Source: an uncultured Chitinophaga sp.
Lineage (GTDB): Bacteria; Bacteroidota; Bacteroidia; Chitinophagales; Chitinophagaceae
Assembly (NCBI RefSeq): GCF_937898475.1
Contig: NZ_CALEJS010000025.1
Span: 211,357 to 275,356, forward strand
Length of the DNA: 64,000 nt
Reading direction: 5' to 3'
A program made the translations under genes and the position numbers. Positions 39,697-47,908 of the stretch are shown piece by piece. How positions within the stretch are numbered: position 1 is the stretch's first letter; each line of letters begins with the position of its first letter. The notes beneath the pieces were generated by a model. The model did no database searches. It was not told the DNA's origin and worked only from the letters and a program-made list of their open reading frames with translations.

Positions 39697-41481
39697 TTAC
39701 CAGCTAATGGAATAATGTATTTTAAAAGACCCTGTGCCGGATGGCAAAGGCGCCAGCAAACGGTATTGATGGTTGTGCTGCTGTAGCTGCACATCGCCGT
39801 CTGTTTTTATATAGTAGCTTTTATCATCTACGGCATAGCTGCCATCCGGCAGCTGTTCAATCAAACCGCCGCTGGCCAGGAGCCAGTAGCCCGTTTCTTT
39901 CGCAGCTTCCTGCGTGATAACAGTAACATCCCTGTTCAGCCCTTTACCATCTTCGCGGGGCGACAACTGGTCTTCTACCTGCCATTGATGCAAGGTATAG
40001 AAGAATACAGGCAGGCCATTGGGAAGTAAACGGTAGCCGCGATTGGTATAGCTGCTGCTGTCTTCCCGGATAGCATCCGGCCAGTCAGCATCCGGGGAAG
40101 ATAGTGCTGCAATGCAGGGCACGCCCGCCAGCTCCAGTACGGCGCCCAAAGGTTTAGCCAGTTGTTTCTCTCCCCGTTCATGCCACATTTCCGCCACATC
40201 TAAATAGCGACCGCGCCATGCCATCAGCGGACTGTAATTCACCATATCGTATGCATAGTTCAATCCGCCCGGTATACCGATGGCCATGCTGTAAGGGTTC
40301 ACCTTGCCGTGATGCCGCATAAAACCGCGCTGTGTAACCGCCTCCTGCTTTACCACGTACTCCATTAAAGGATCTGCTTCCACGCTACGTTCAGACGCCG
40401 GCGTTGTTAAAGCAGTGAAAGGGATATGCGGACCTTCATATAACAGTACCATGCTTTCATCGTAGTTAGCATAGCTCAATTGGAAAGCATGTTCGCCTTG
40501 TTGTAAAACAGTATCACCATAGAACGGCCGCTGAAAATCCCTGGTACCACCGTTGCTGGCGATCTCCACCGTATCTATTTTCAGGCAGATAGGGCCGCCG
40601 GCCTGTATACGAAAAACATACTGTCCTGTTACAGGTACAATCAGCTTACCTTCCAGTAAGAGGTGGCCGCGCTTATCACCCACCCGGTACGTCAGTGAAT
40701 CAGTACGTCCTGTTCTCACAGGCGTAAATTGCTGTAGCGTATCATGGTTCTTGAATACGCCCTTGTATACACGATACTGTACATCCGCCAGTTTTACCCG
40801 TTCATCGTTATATGTTTTGTAGCGGATGTTGCGGAAAGCGATACTGCCCTTCGTTACACGAAATCCCAATGTTCCTTCAGCGGGCAGCATGCGTTGCAGC
40901 GTAGTATCATGAATGATACTGCCATTCAGCTTCACCATTTCAAATTGCGCTGCATATTGCTGCCCTGCGGGTTTGGCCCGGAACTTTATTTCAAGGTGTT
41001 GCCACAGACCCGGCGCTTTGCACGCATTTAACAGCGGCGGCTGCCCGGGTACAGCACCACAGAGATCTGCCGTAGCACTGTCTTTCAGCCAGCTGTCTGT
41101 TAATAACAAAGGATAATCATTCTGGAAAACAATCGCGCCCGCAGCACCTGCAGACAACATAAAATCCAGTTCCAGGTCCATATCACGATGTTCCCATTTG
41201 GTATGGATCGCTGTGGTATCAGCGGCGTTGGAGGGATGAATACCCGCGAGTATGCCGCTTCCTTCTGCGAGCTCCATGCTGTAAGGCTGATCCGGGTTAG
41301 CGTATACATTGCCTGCCAGCTGCCAGGCGCCCTTTGCAGGAGCAAATGCATCCAGCTGATCCAGGGAAAGGATCTCCATCGGCAGGCTTTGTATCTGTTC
41401 TTCCTGCTGTGCGGGCGGTGATGAACAGCCAAACACCATGATCGTAACTATACCGGTCAATAAAAAAGATCTGAGAGACAT
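39697..41481 (-). CDS. Lipoprotein with DUF1080-like and PA14-like domains
   Basis: 594 aa. The lipobox IMVFGC places the lipidated Cys at 19. Residues 35-225 resemble a DUF1080 beta-sandwich (WQLAGNVYANPDQPYSMELAEG, MDLELDFMLSAGAAGAIVFQ, LWQHLEIKFRA, GTLGFRVTKGSIAFRNIRYKTY). Residues 235-360 have a PA14 pattern (VYKGVFKNHDTLQQFTPVRTG, GKLIVPVTGQYVFRIQAGGPICLKIDTVEI, HAFQLSYANYDESMVLLYEGPHI). The last 220 residues have no recognised family. This is probably a surface carbohydrate-binding or processing protein. Its stop codon abuts the ATG of the propeller-cupredoxin gene. Unrelated functions are possible. Confidence 0.7.
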   Translation of the reverse strand: MSLRSFLLTGIVTIMVFGCSSPPAQQEEQIQSLPMEILSLDQLDAFAPAKGAWQLAGNVYANPDQPYSMELAEGSGILAGIHPSNAADTTAIHTKWEHRDMDLELDFMLSAGAAGAIVFQNDYPLLLTDSWLKDSATADLCGAVPGQPPLLNACKAPGLWQHLEIKFRAKPAGQQYAAQFEMVKLNGSIIHDTTLQRMLPAEGTLGFRVTKGSIAFRNIRYKTYNDERVKLADVQYRVYKGVFKNHDTLQQFTPVRTGRTDSLTYRVGDKRGHLLLEGKLIVPVTGQYVFRIQAGGPICLKIDTVEIASNGGTRDFQRPFYGDTVLQQGEHAFQLSYANYDESMVLLYEGPHIPFTALTTPASERSVEADPLMEYVVKQEAVTQRGFMRHHGKVNPYSMAIGIPGGLNYAYDMVNYSPLMAWRGRYLDVAEMWHERGEKQLAKPLGAVLELAGVPCIAALSSPDADWPDAIREDSSSYTNRGYRLLPNGLPVFFYTLHQWQVEDQLSPREDGKGLNRDVTVITQEAAKETGYWLLASGGLIEQLPDGSYAVDDKSYYIKTDGDVQLQQHNHQYRLLAPLPSGTGSFKIHYSISW

Positions 41482-41560
41482 TGAATGCTGATCGAAAGAT
41501 TAAAAATTTTTCACAACGTATCTATACTATAGTGTACTACCTACAAACATAACCGGATAA

Positions 41561-43552
41561 TTACGGAAATGCAAACCGCTTATCAACTATCCTGACCAGG
41601 TCCGGAACATCATAATACTGCAACACATTTGGTATAACATAGCTGTACCAGTTCTTTTCAATTACATTCCGGTGGATATCCAGGAAAGAGGGCAGGTATT
41701 TATCTGCCTGCAGATGATCGATACGATCATCTATCGCCGCTGCATGCAGTGCTACCAGCGCACTCAGCCCGGAGGCACGCACGGTGATGCGGGATGTACG
41801 GAGTAAACTATCTGCCCGGAGATAGTCCAGCACGAGTAGCAGATCCGTTACCCGTTGTCCCATCAAAGGTTTTCCCAGGTGAAGCGAAGAGATAGCATTC
41901 CGGTATTCTTTATTATAGAACTTTGTATGGTTGAATGCAGGATTATCGGCAGTTTCGCCCATGCCCCGCAGATCGGGCAGTACCAGTGCATATCCGTTTT
42001 GCAGGTAAGATTGAATTAGTGCACTGCTGTCCTGCAATCGCTGCTTCCCTTCATCGTGCAGCAATACAACTATTCCTTTCAACGGCAGCTGCGGCGCCGG
42101 GCGGACAATAACAATCGGCAGCGGCGGCTCACCTTCAGATCGTAGCAACAGCCTTTCTGTTTGTCCGGCTCCAGGCTTTAGCCGCGCTGCCTGTACGCCT
42201 GCGCGCTGTTGCGCAATGCCCAGCAGATGGCGCAGGGTATCGGCAAAAGCGTTGCCGTTAGTATTGTTCAGGAATTGCCTGCGCTTTTGTGCGAACGCTG
42301 TAGCCTGCTGCAGGATATGTTGCTGCACCGTTATCTCTCCGGCAAAGCTGTTGTTCACTTCTCCGGTTTTGCTGGCAAAAAGAGCGGCAGGCGCTAATAC
42401 GGCAGCGGGTGCTTCTGCTACCGGCTGATCATCATTGTAGAACCATTTCCTGAACCAGCGGGCGGCTGCTTCGCGTTTGGGTTGGGAGATGCCGTGACCA
42501 TCATCTACCGTTACCAGCTGTATATGATCTGCAGCTCCCAATACCTGATAGCACTGTTTGGCCTCTTTGTAAGCCTGCTCAGTCCCGGTATAATCCACAA
42601 AATCATACCTGCCGGAGAGCACCAGCAATGGCCTGGGGGCCATCAAATGCATATAATCCGTGATCTCTATGCCCATCTTTCCCTCCTTGGGTAGCTGTAC
42701 ACAACCATCCAGCGGCCCTGCCAATTCAAACGTTCTTTCCCGGGTAGTGATATAACTGCAGACGGCGGCCGCTTTTATACGGCTGTCATATGCCATAAAA
42801 CAGGCCGCTTGTGTACCGCCGCCGGAGTTGCCCAGGCAGCCGATGCGCGTGGTATCTACTTCCTTGCGGCTCAGCAGGTATTCCAGGCCTTGTTTATTAT
42901 CCCATAACTCATACGCCGCTACGCTGGATCCTACCAGTGCTGCGGCGGCATTCAGCAAAGTATGTTCAGTGGTGCCGCCCCTGGTAAGCGGATGTCCTTT
43001 GCTATCCGTTAACTGGTGACGTTCTCCCTGGGACACCGGGTCGATCACTAACACCACGAAACCTTTCCTGGCCAGGAGAATCGCTGACCGCTGGTAAGAA
43101 GGCGTGGCCTTTGCCTCCGGCTCATGGCCGCAAAACAACAGCAGCCCCGGAAACGGTCCGCTGCCAGACGGCACATAAAGATTGGCCGTAACATGGTGTC
43201 CAGGAAAACTTTGATAGATGATCTTTTCAATATGGTATCCATCCTGCTGTATTTGTCCCGTAACAACCGCCTGCAACGGCGTTTTAACGGGCAGTGCGCC
43301 GAGGAGAGCACGGTAAGCGGTTCGTACATGCTGCTGATAGGATCTGACCCCTGCGGGAGATTGCAGGGCCTTCTGTACCTGCTGTGTACGCACATCATAA
43401 CGCTGATGCAGATGTTGCATAAGATAGGCGTTCAGCAGCTTATCTCCTCCCCAATCGATAACCGGCTGTTGACGGGCGTGTACGTTTGAAGCGAATAACA
43501 GTAATATGCCGAAGGCAATCTTTATATAATTGTTACAATAACACTTATTCAT
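41561..43552 (-). CDS. Secreted acetyl-xylan-esterase-like protein with two alpha/beta-hydrolase halves
   Basis: 663 aa from ATG 43552; the upstream open frame to 43777 lies inside the pectinesterase gene and is rejected. Signal peptide around IKIAFGILLLFASNVHA. The first half carries the nucleophile motif GCLGNSGGGTQAACFMA, the acid in LVLSGRYDFVDY and the histidine in VDDGHGISQPKREAA, an Abhydrolase_7/acetyl-xylan-esterase type. The second half repeats an alpha/beta-hydrolase pattern (GIVVLLHDEGK, YALVLPDLRGMGET, ITVRASGLSALVALHAA), apparently with a degenerate nucleophile elbow. It could deacetylate pectin or xylan, in line with the CE8 gene 53 bp upstream. Confidence 0.85.
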   Translation of the reverse strand: MNKCYCNNYIKIAFGILLLFASNVHARQQPVIDWGGDKLLNAYLMQHLHQRYDVRTQQVQKALQSPAGVRSYQQHVRTAYRALLGALPVKTPLQAVVTGQIQQDGYHIEKIIYQSFPGHHVTANLYVPSGSGPFPGLLLFCGHEPEAKATPSYQRSAILLARKGFVVLVIDPVSQGERHQLTDSKGHPLTRGGTTEHTLLNAAAALVGSSVAAYELWDNKQGLEYLLSRKEVDTTRIGCLGNSGGGTQAACFMAYDSRIKAAAVCSYITTRERTFELAGPLDGCVQLPKEGKMGIEITDYMHLMAPRPLLVLSGRYDFVDYTGTEQAYKEAKQCYQVLGAADHIQLVTVDDGHGISQPKREAAARWFRKWFYNDDQPVAEAPAAVLAPAALFASKTGEVNNSFAGEITVQQHILQQATAFAQKRRQFLNNTNGNAFADTLRHLLGIAQQRAGVQAARLKPGAGQTERLLLRSEGEPPLPIVIVRPAPQLPLKGIVVLLHDEGKQRLQDSSALIQSYLQNGYALVLPDLRGMGETADNPAFNHTKFYNKEYRNAISSLHLGKPLMGQRVTDLLLVLDYLRADSLLRTSRITVRASGLSALVALHAAAIDDRIDHLQADKYLPSFLDIHRNVIEKNWYSYVIPNVLQYYDVPDLVRIVDKRFAFP

Positions 43553-43605
43553 CAGGACAAAAACATATTCACGTTTCAATAATAAAGCGGGGCACTTTTC
43601 AGCTG

Positions 43606-44589
43606 TCAATGCTGCAAAGGATCCCAGTCGCCAAAAATGGTTGCTGCCGTTAATTTTTGGGCATCTGCAGCTGTCAGCTGATGCGCCCATTTTACGCGCC
43701 CCTTCGTACCGGCGCCCGGCCCGTTGTTGTTGTATTCTGCATAACGGGCGGTTTGTTCGTTCGCTGCATTGTCCCAATTATGCCATCCTTCCGGGAGGAT
43801 GTGGGCGCCCAGCCAGCACTCCGCAAATATGACCGCCCCGTGGGAGCGCCAGGGGCGTCCGAGGTACACCTTTGCAGCGGCGTTGACGGCTGTCAGTTTA
43901 CAATGCAGGAACACAAATCCATATGGCTGGCGGCTGGTGGTGGAAGCAGCGGTAATGTAAGAATCTTTTTTACTGTGGATAGTACAATTGTTAAATAGCA
44001 CGGTGGAGGCGCCGAAGATAAAATCTGTAGTGCCTTCTATGTAGGAGCCGGTAAAATATTGCCGGCTGCCTGCTCTGCCTGCGTACAGGGTATCCTGGTT
44101 GCCCAGCAGGCGGCAGTTGCTGACGATGCAGCGGTCTCCTTCTACGTGGAGGGCAACGGCTTGTCCCACCTGGCCGGCGGCATTTTCGATGGTTAGATTT
44201 TCGAGGCGGCAATCATCGCCTGCCAGGAGCACGGTATAAGAAGTAAAGGTGTTGAATTTGTCTTTGCCCATCCAATCCTTCCCGGGGAAGGGCTTACCGG
44301 AGAAATCCGCATTGGTGATGATGGTGCTATCGCGGCTTTCGCCGATAAGATGGATGCCTGTTTTCCAGGTGGGGATCACCAGTTTCTCCCGGTATACGCC
44401 TTTTTTAATGAAGATCTTTACGGGGGCGAGGGGAGTAAAATCGCGGATGCTGTTAACGGCAGCCTGTATGGAGGTAAATGCGCCTGTTCCGTCTGCGGCT
44501 ACCACAATAGTATATGGCTTGTCTTGTGCAGACAGCAGCATAGTGCGGAACAATATAAGAATGCTAATGGCAAGTACTTTCATCAACAT
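43606..44589 (-). CDS. CE8 pectinesterase, secreted
   Basis: 327 aa with a signal peptide (ends LLSAQ). It is a right-handed beta-helix with the CE8 signatures: VAADGTGAFTSIQAAVN at the start, GQAVALHVEGDRCIVSNCRLLGNQDTLYA (acid/base Asp), YIEGTTDFIFGASTVLF (nucleophile Asp) and YLGRPWRSHGAVIF (Arg). It removes methyl esters from homogalacturonan in the periplasm. It is the first gene of the pectin-type train and is preceded by a 530-bp gene-free region holding six hairpins. Confidence 0.96.
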   Translation of the reverse strand: MLMKVLAISILILFRTMLLSAQDKPYTIVVAADGTGAFTSIQAAVNSIRDFTPLAPVKIFIKKGVYREKLVIPTWKTGIHLIGESRDSTIITNADFSGKPFPGKDWMGKDKFNTFTSYTVLLAGDDCRLENLTIENAAGQVGQAVALHVEGDRCIVSNCRLLGNQDTLYAGRAGSRQYFTGSYIEGTTDFIFGASTVLFNNCTIHSKKDSYITAASTTSRQPYGFVFLHCKLTAVNAAAKVYLGRPWRSHGAVIFAECWLGAHILPEGWHNWDNAANEQTARYAEYNNNGPGAGTKGRVKWAHQLTAADAQKLTAATIFGDWDPLQH

Positions 44590-44676
44590 GGAATTTTAAG
44601 CTGGCGGCGTGGGTTAAGCTACGGAAATATGCAGGTAAAAGGGAATTTTTTTTACGCAAACGTTGCCGGAATAAGT

Positions 44677-45078
44677 CAGGCGGAGTATATACTCCGCCTG
44701 TTTGTTAAACTATTCCATGATTAAACTTTAACAACTCAAAATAAAACCAGAGGAGGGTAGACACCCTCCCTGGTACGCTTACTGTTTTTGATATGCTAAC
44801 TATGATCAACCAAAATGCCGTTATTATTTTGTATCATGAGTTAAAATGGAGGAGGGTGGACACCCTCCTTATCTTACACCCTACATTCAGTATGAAACAA
44901 AAGCTATAAAAGGGTAGAAACCCTTTTTACATCGTATTTGTTTACACCATTGAAAAAAGATACATGGGTATAGGAGGATAATAGGATACCAGGGGGTAGA
45001 TACCCCCCGGGTTTTCTTTTGTGCTTTTCGTGTGAAAACCCTCAAGTCAATATTTTTCCAGAGAGGTGGAAACCTCTC
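44677..45078. repeat. Array of six short hairpins with conserved loops
   Basis: Six perfect stem-loops lie in a gene-free stretch (44590-45119). Stem, tetraloop and position: GGCGGAGT/ATAT (44677-44700 with flanking CA/TG pairs); GGAGGGT/AGAC (44752-44769, extended by CCAG/CTGG); AGGAGGGT/GGAC (44850-44869); AAAAGGGT/AGAA (44908-44927); GGGGGT/AGAT (44992-45007); GAGAGGT/GGAA (45061-45078). In all, a T-A pair closes the loop. In five the loop is RGAN on plus, while stems differ by compensated changes. Spacing is 58-100 bp and the DNA between is AT-rich and not repeated. No gene was found inside. Confidence 0.85.
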
Positions 45079-45119
45079 GTGTGGTATAAGTATATAGCGT
45101 TGGAAAAAAGGATGGTTAG

Positions 45120-45611
45120 TCAATCTCCGCGATACCATTGGGTGGTATCTTCATTCGGAAAATGTTTTCGATAGTTCTTATCGAGCAGCATGCGCTCATA
45201 ACCGGACACAAAACTCCTCCATTCCTCGTGGAATTCCGGCTTAACCTTATATAAACGATCTGCATATAAGTCAGTAAAAAATGCGCCATAACTACTAATA
45301 ATAAAGCGTCTATCAGGAGCATCTTTAAATGTTAACCTACACAATATCATTGTTTTGTACAATGAAAAACTATATGTAGGTTTTACTCTGTCTTTAAATA
45401 TTTTCTTCGCCTCCTCTAATGGTATATCAATAGAGACAAGAGTGTCCATTTCACTATCTTTAAGCTCGTTCAAAGGTTTTGCATAGTTGAATGCATACAT
45501 TTTGAAGCTTGTCAAATTATCCCATTTAGGTTCTGAGGTGAAATTGAAAAAACGGCAAGAAGAAAAAATTGTAAAGAGAATAAGTGTTGCAGCAACGGAA
45601 ATTGGTTTCAT
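45120..45611 (-). CDS. Small lipoprotein of unknown function
   Basis: 163 aa from ATG 45611 (MKPISVAATLILFTIFSSC, lipobox with Cys19); the frame is open upstream to 45665 but only this start gives a lipoprotein signal. The mature part is alpha/beta with no recognised motif (LTSFKMYAFNYAKPLNELKDSEMDTLVSIDI, SYSFSLYKTMILCRLTFKDAPDRRFIISSYG). It follows another lipoprotein gene on the same strand, with 60 bp between them. The DNA is visibly more AT-rich than the flanks. A paired effector/protector relation with the neighbour is conceivable but not shown. Confidence 0.75.
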   Translation of the reverse strand: MKPISVAATLILFTIFSSCRFFNFTSEPKWDNLTSFKMYAFNYAKPLNELKDSEMDTLVSIDIPLEEAKKIFKDRVKPTYSFSLYKTMILCRLTFKDAPDRRFIISSYGAFFTDLYADRLYKVKPEFHEEWRSFVSGYERMLLDKNYRKHFPNEDTTQWYRGD

Positions 45612-45671
45612 GTCGCTTTGAATTTTTGTAGTTACAATAGAATAACTGAACTCATGCCCTGGCATTATATA

Positions 45672-47129
45672 CTATGGCTCAGCTGAAATTGGACAGTTTC
45701 CAAAATTTTTCAAACTTATACCCATTAATACATCCCTTTTTACACTTGTAACCTTTGAATTGTAAAGAATACTTCCTAAATCGAGTTGTCGGATATCTTC
45801 GCCTAAATTTCCTGGTGTAGGTCCTTCGCCACGTCCTAATCCCCAAGAAGCAATAGTCTTCGGTAAAGAAATAGACACATTGTTGTAAAGCTTGTCAATT
45901 GCCCATCCTGTACAATTATTAATATTAAGGTTGTATCGTTCTAAATTTCCCAAACTACAATCATCTAATAGATCAAAAAATGCATCTTTTCTTAATCCTA
46001 TCTCCAAACTTACATCATAATCTCTTCCTCCATCATCATTAAGGATACCCGGGGCCGCATGGCTTCTTAAATCAACATCCGTACTTGGCCAAAATCCTAA
46101 CGACCTTCGGACAATCGCTCCATTTGGTCTTTTCTCTTCAAAAGTGATCCACGTATGTCCAAAGTTCTTACTATCATTCTTTACTGATTTTAGATCTGTG
46201 TTGCCGTCATCATCCGATACCAATGCTCTCGTCCCTGCTTTCGGCTGATCCACATACAAAATTATCTTATATGTATTCCTGCTATCCCTATTAAAACACC
46301 TCTTATACTGATACGGATCCACTATCGGCTTATCCGGCGCCGCCAAAATCACCGTATTCAACCCAATCCCTATCGTTGCATCCGGTTGCGGCATACTTCC
46401 CACACTGCCATTCCCTCCCCCACTTCCATACACCGGGTAAAGTCCCCCAGGCAATTGCCCATATGGTACAGACCCTCCTCCACAACGATATGCCTGCGAA
46501 AAATTATAACGACAAGTCACATACCCTGATGCATCCACACAATAAAAGAAATCTACATAACACCACTGCTCTTCAAAATCAGCCTCTTTCAGTAGCGAAT
46601 CCTCCCATCGCTCAGCGCCCAGCTCAAAACCTGTAATGCTCCCATCCGCCGCATACCGGTTGCCACCAATAGCACTACCATTCCAGGCCTCAATCCAGAC
46701 CATGCCCGTAAACCTCGTGGCAGCATCCTTATTACTAAGGAAAGCTTTATCTGGAATGGTAGTGACTAGCTCCGATACAATCTGATCACTGGCTTTTTTA
46801 TAAAGTAACAATTTGGTGAGTGATTGAAGCGACAACGCAACGCTGTCTCCATTTGAACGGATCGTAAGATCCTGCTTAAATACCAGGGGAACTACCACCA
46901 CTTCCCTGCCGCCCGCCTGCTTTACCGCAGCATGCTGCCAGTCGGGCCGTTCCATCAGCTCGTGCCGTTTCGTAAGTTTGGTGGTATTAGCCAGTTCTTC
47001 ATCAAAGAATTTCCTGGCTTCATCAATAGTGATCTGATAGCTATCTGTTCCTTTTACAGGATGATCTTTCCGACAATAGCTAAAAACAAGGCAAACAATG
47101 GCCCACAAAAAAAGGGGTATCCTTTTCAT
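45672..47129 (-). CDS. Lipoprotein with C-terminal His/Cys (papain-like?) domain
   Basis: 485 aa, lipobox LVFSYC (Cys19). The N-terminal 30-200 resembles a region seen on many Bacteroidota surface lipoproteins (YQITIDEARKFFDEELANTT, FTGMVWIEAWNGSAIGGNRYAADGSITGF). A Gly-rich, Cys-containing linker follows (200-250). The C-terminal domain (280-430) holds GHTWITFE (His325), RRSLGFWP and YNLNINNCTGWAIDKLY (Cys406), the order and spacing of NlpC/PPPDE-like thiol peptidases or amidases. Codon choice is AT-rich against the neighbourhood, suggesting separate origin. The function is not established. Confidence 0.65.
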   Translation of the reverse strand: MKRIPLFLWAIVCLVFSYCRKDHPVKGTDSYQITIDEARKFFDEELANTTKLTKRHELMERPDWQHAAVKQAGGREVVVVPLVFKQDLTIRSNGDSVALSLQSLTKLLLYKKASDQIVSELVTTIPDKAFLSNKDAATRFTGMVWIEAWNGSAIGGNRYAADGSITGFELGAERWEDSLLKEADFEEQWCYVDFFYCVDASGYVTCRYNFSQAYRCGGGSVPYGQLPGGLYPVYGSGGGNGSVGSMPQPDATIGIGLNTVILAAPDKPIVDPYQYKRCFNRDSRNTYKIILYVDQPKAGTRALVSDDDGNTDLKSVKNDSKNFGHTWITFEEKRPNGAIVRRSLGFWPSTDVDLRSHAAPGILNDDGGRDYDVSLEIGLRKDAFFDLLDDCSLGNLERYNLNINNCTGWAIDKLYNNVSISLPKTIASWGLGRGEGPTPGNLGEDIRQLDLGSILYNSKVTSVKRDVLMGISLKNFGNCPISAEP

Positions 47130-47252
47130 AACAAGATTTTGGTTTACCGGGGATATGGTCCGGGGGTAATAAAATACGCTGTACGTTTGTTTTAGCTAAA
47201 ACAGTAATGCAAAGCTAAGATGCTTAAACGAGAAAAAAATTGATCCAGATCA

Positions 47253-47843
47253 TTAAATTCGGGGTTTTTGCTTTTTTTTCTTGATTCTTGAAAGCGTTTC
47301 GCTGGTTGCACCCAGGTAGGAAGCGATATATTTCTGCTTTACCCTGACCAAAAGGTCAGGATGATGACGCTCCATATAACGGTAACGGTCGGGCACCTTC
47401 TTTATTCGTAAGATCATTGCCCTTTCGTCGCTCAGCGCATAGTACTTCTGCGTCAATACCCTTCCTACCACATTAAATTCTATAAATGTTCTGTAAACTT
47501 CCTCCAGCGTATCATAATCAATCGCTATCAGCTCGCAGTCCTCGATCACCTCTATTGTCAGATCGCCAGGTACCCGCGTAAAAAAGCTGAATGCAGAAGC
47601 CATCATGTCCAGCTCCTTCATCAGCCAGAATGTCTGCTCCGGACCATCTCCGTCCGTATAGTAGGCACGCAGCAATCCCTTGCTGATAAAATAGATGTGA
47701 TTGGCTACTTCACCGGGTTTCAGCAGGATCTGCTTTTTCTTGAACCTGAGTAATTTTACATGTTGGGAGAGATACTCTTTTAATTCATCAGACAATGGAT
47801 ACACAGCCATTAAGACTGTAAACAGCTTCTCAAAAGGTTTCAT
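47253..47843 (-). CDS. Crp/Fnr-family transcriptional regulator
   Basis: 196 aa. Residues about 20-125 form the cyclic-nucleotide-binding-like beta roll (LLRFKKKQILLKPGEVANHIYFISKGLLRAYYTDGDGPEQTFW). The C-terminal helix-turn-helix (QKYIASYLGATSETLSRIKKKKQK) is shorter than in Crp, as usual for this Bacteroidota subgroup. There are no Cys residues for an iron-sulfur cluster. Divergent from the DUF5703 gene with only 65 bp between the starts, so it may regulate that gene. Ligand unknown. Confidence 0.9.
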   Translation of the reverse strand: MKPFEKLFTVLMAVYPLSDELKEYLSQHVKLLRFKKKQILLKPGEVANHIYFISKGLLRAYYTDGDGPEQTFWLMKELDMMASAFSFFTRVPGDLTIEVIEDCELIAIDYDTLEEVYRTFIEFNVVGRVLTQKYYALSDERAMILRIKKVPDRYRYMERHHPDLLVRVKQKYIASYLGATSETLSRIKKKKQKPRI

Positions 47844-47908
47844 GGTTAATTTACAAGGATGGTTTTGTTGAAATTAATGACTATTTTTCTCACAGAGGAT
47901 ACGCCGCT

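Noticed and set aside
43553..43777. Long N-terminal extension of the acetyl-esterase-like protein
   Set aside because: It lies inside the pectinesterase gene, has no signal-peptide character, and a good signal peptide starts at 43552.
44677..45078. Hairpin array as a CRISPR array
   Set aside because: Repeat units are 18-24 bp with different sequences, spacing varies from 58 to 100 bp, and no cas gene is near.
44887..45138. Minus-strand open frame of 83 codons across the hairpin array, with recurring pieces such as GVSTPW and KGFYPF
   Set aside because: The similar peptides follow directly from the palindromes. The frame has no start context, no family and does not cover all six hairpins.
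44590..47250. Insertion sequence or prophage as the source of the AT-rich island
   Set aside because: No transposase, integrase, terminal repeat or phage gene was found; only base composition suggests a separate origin.
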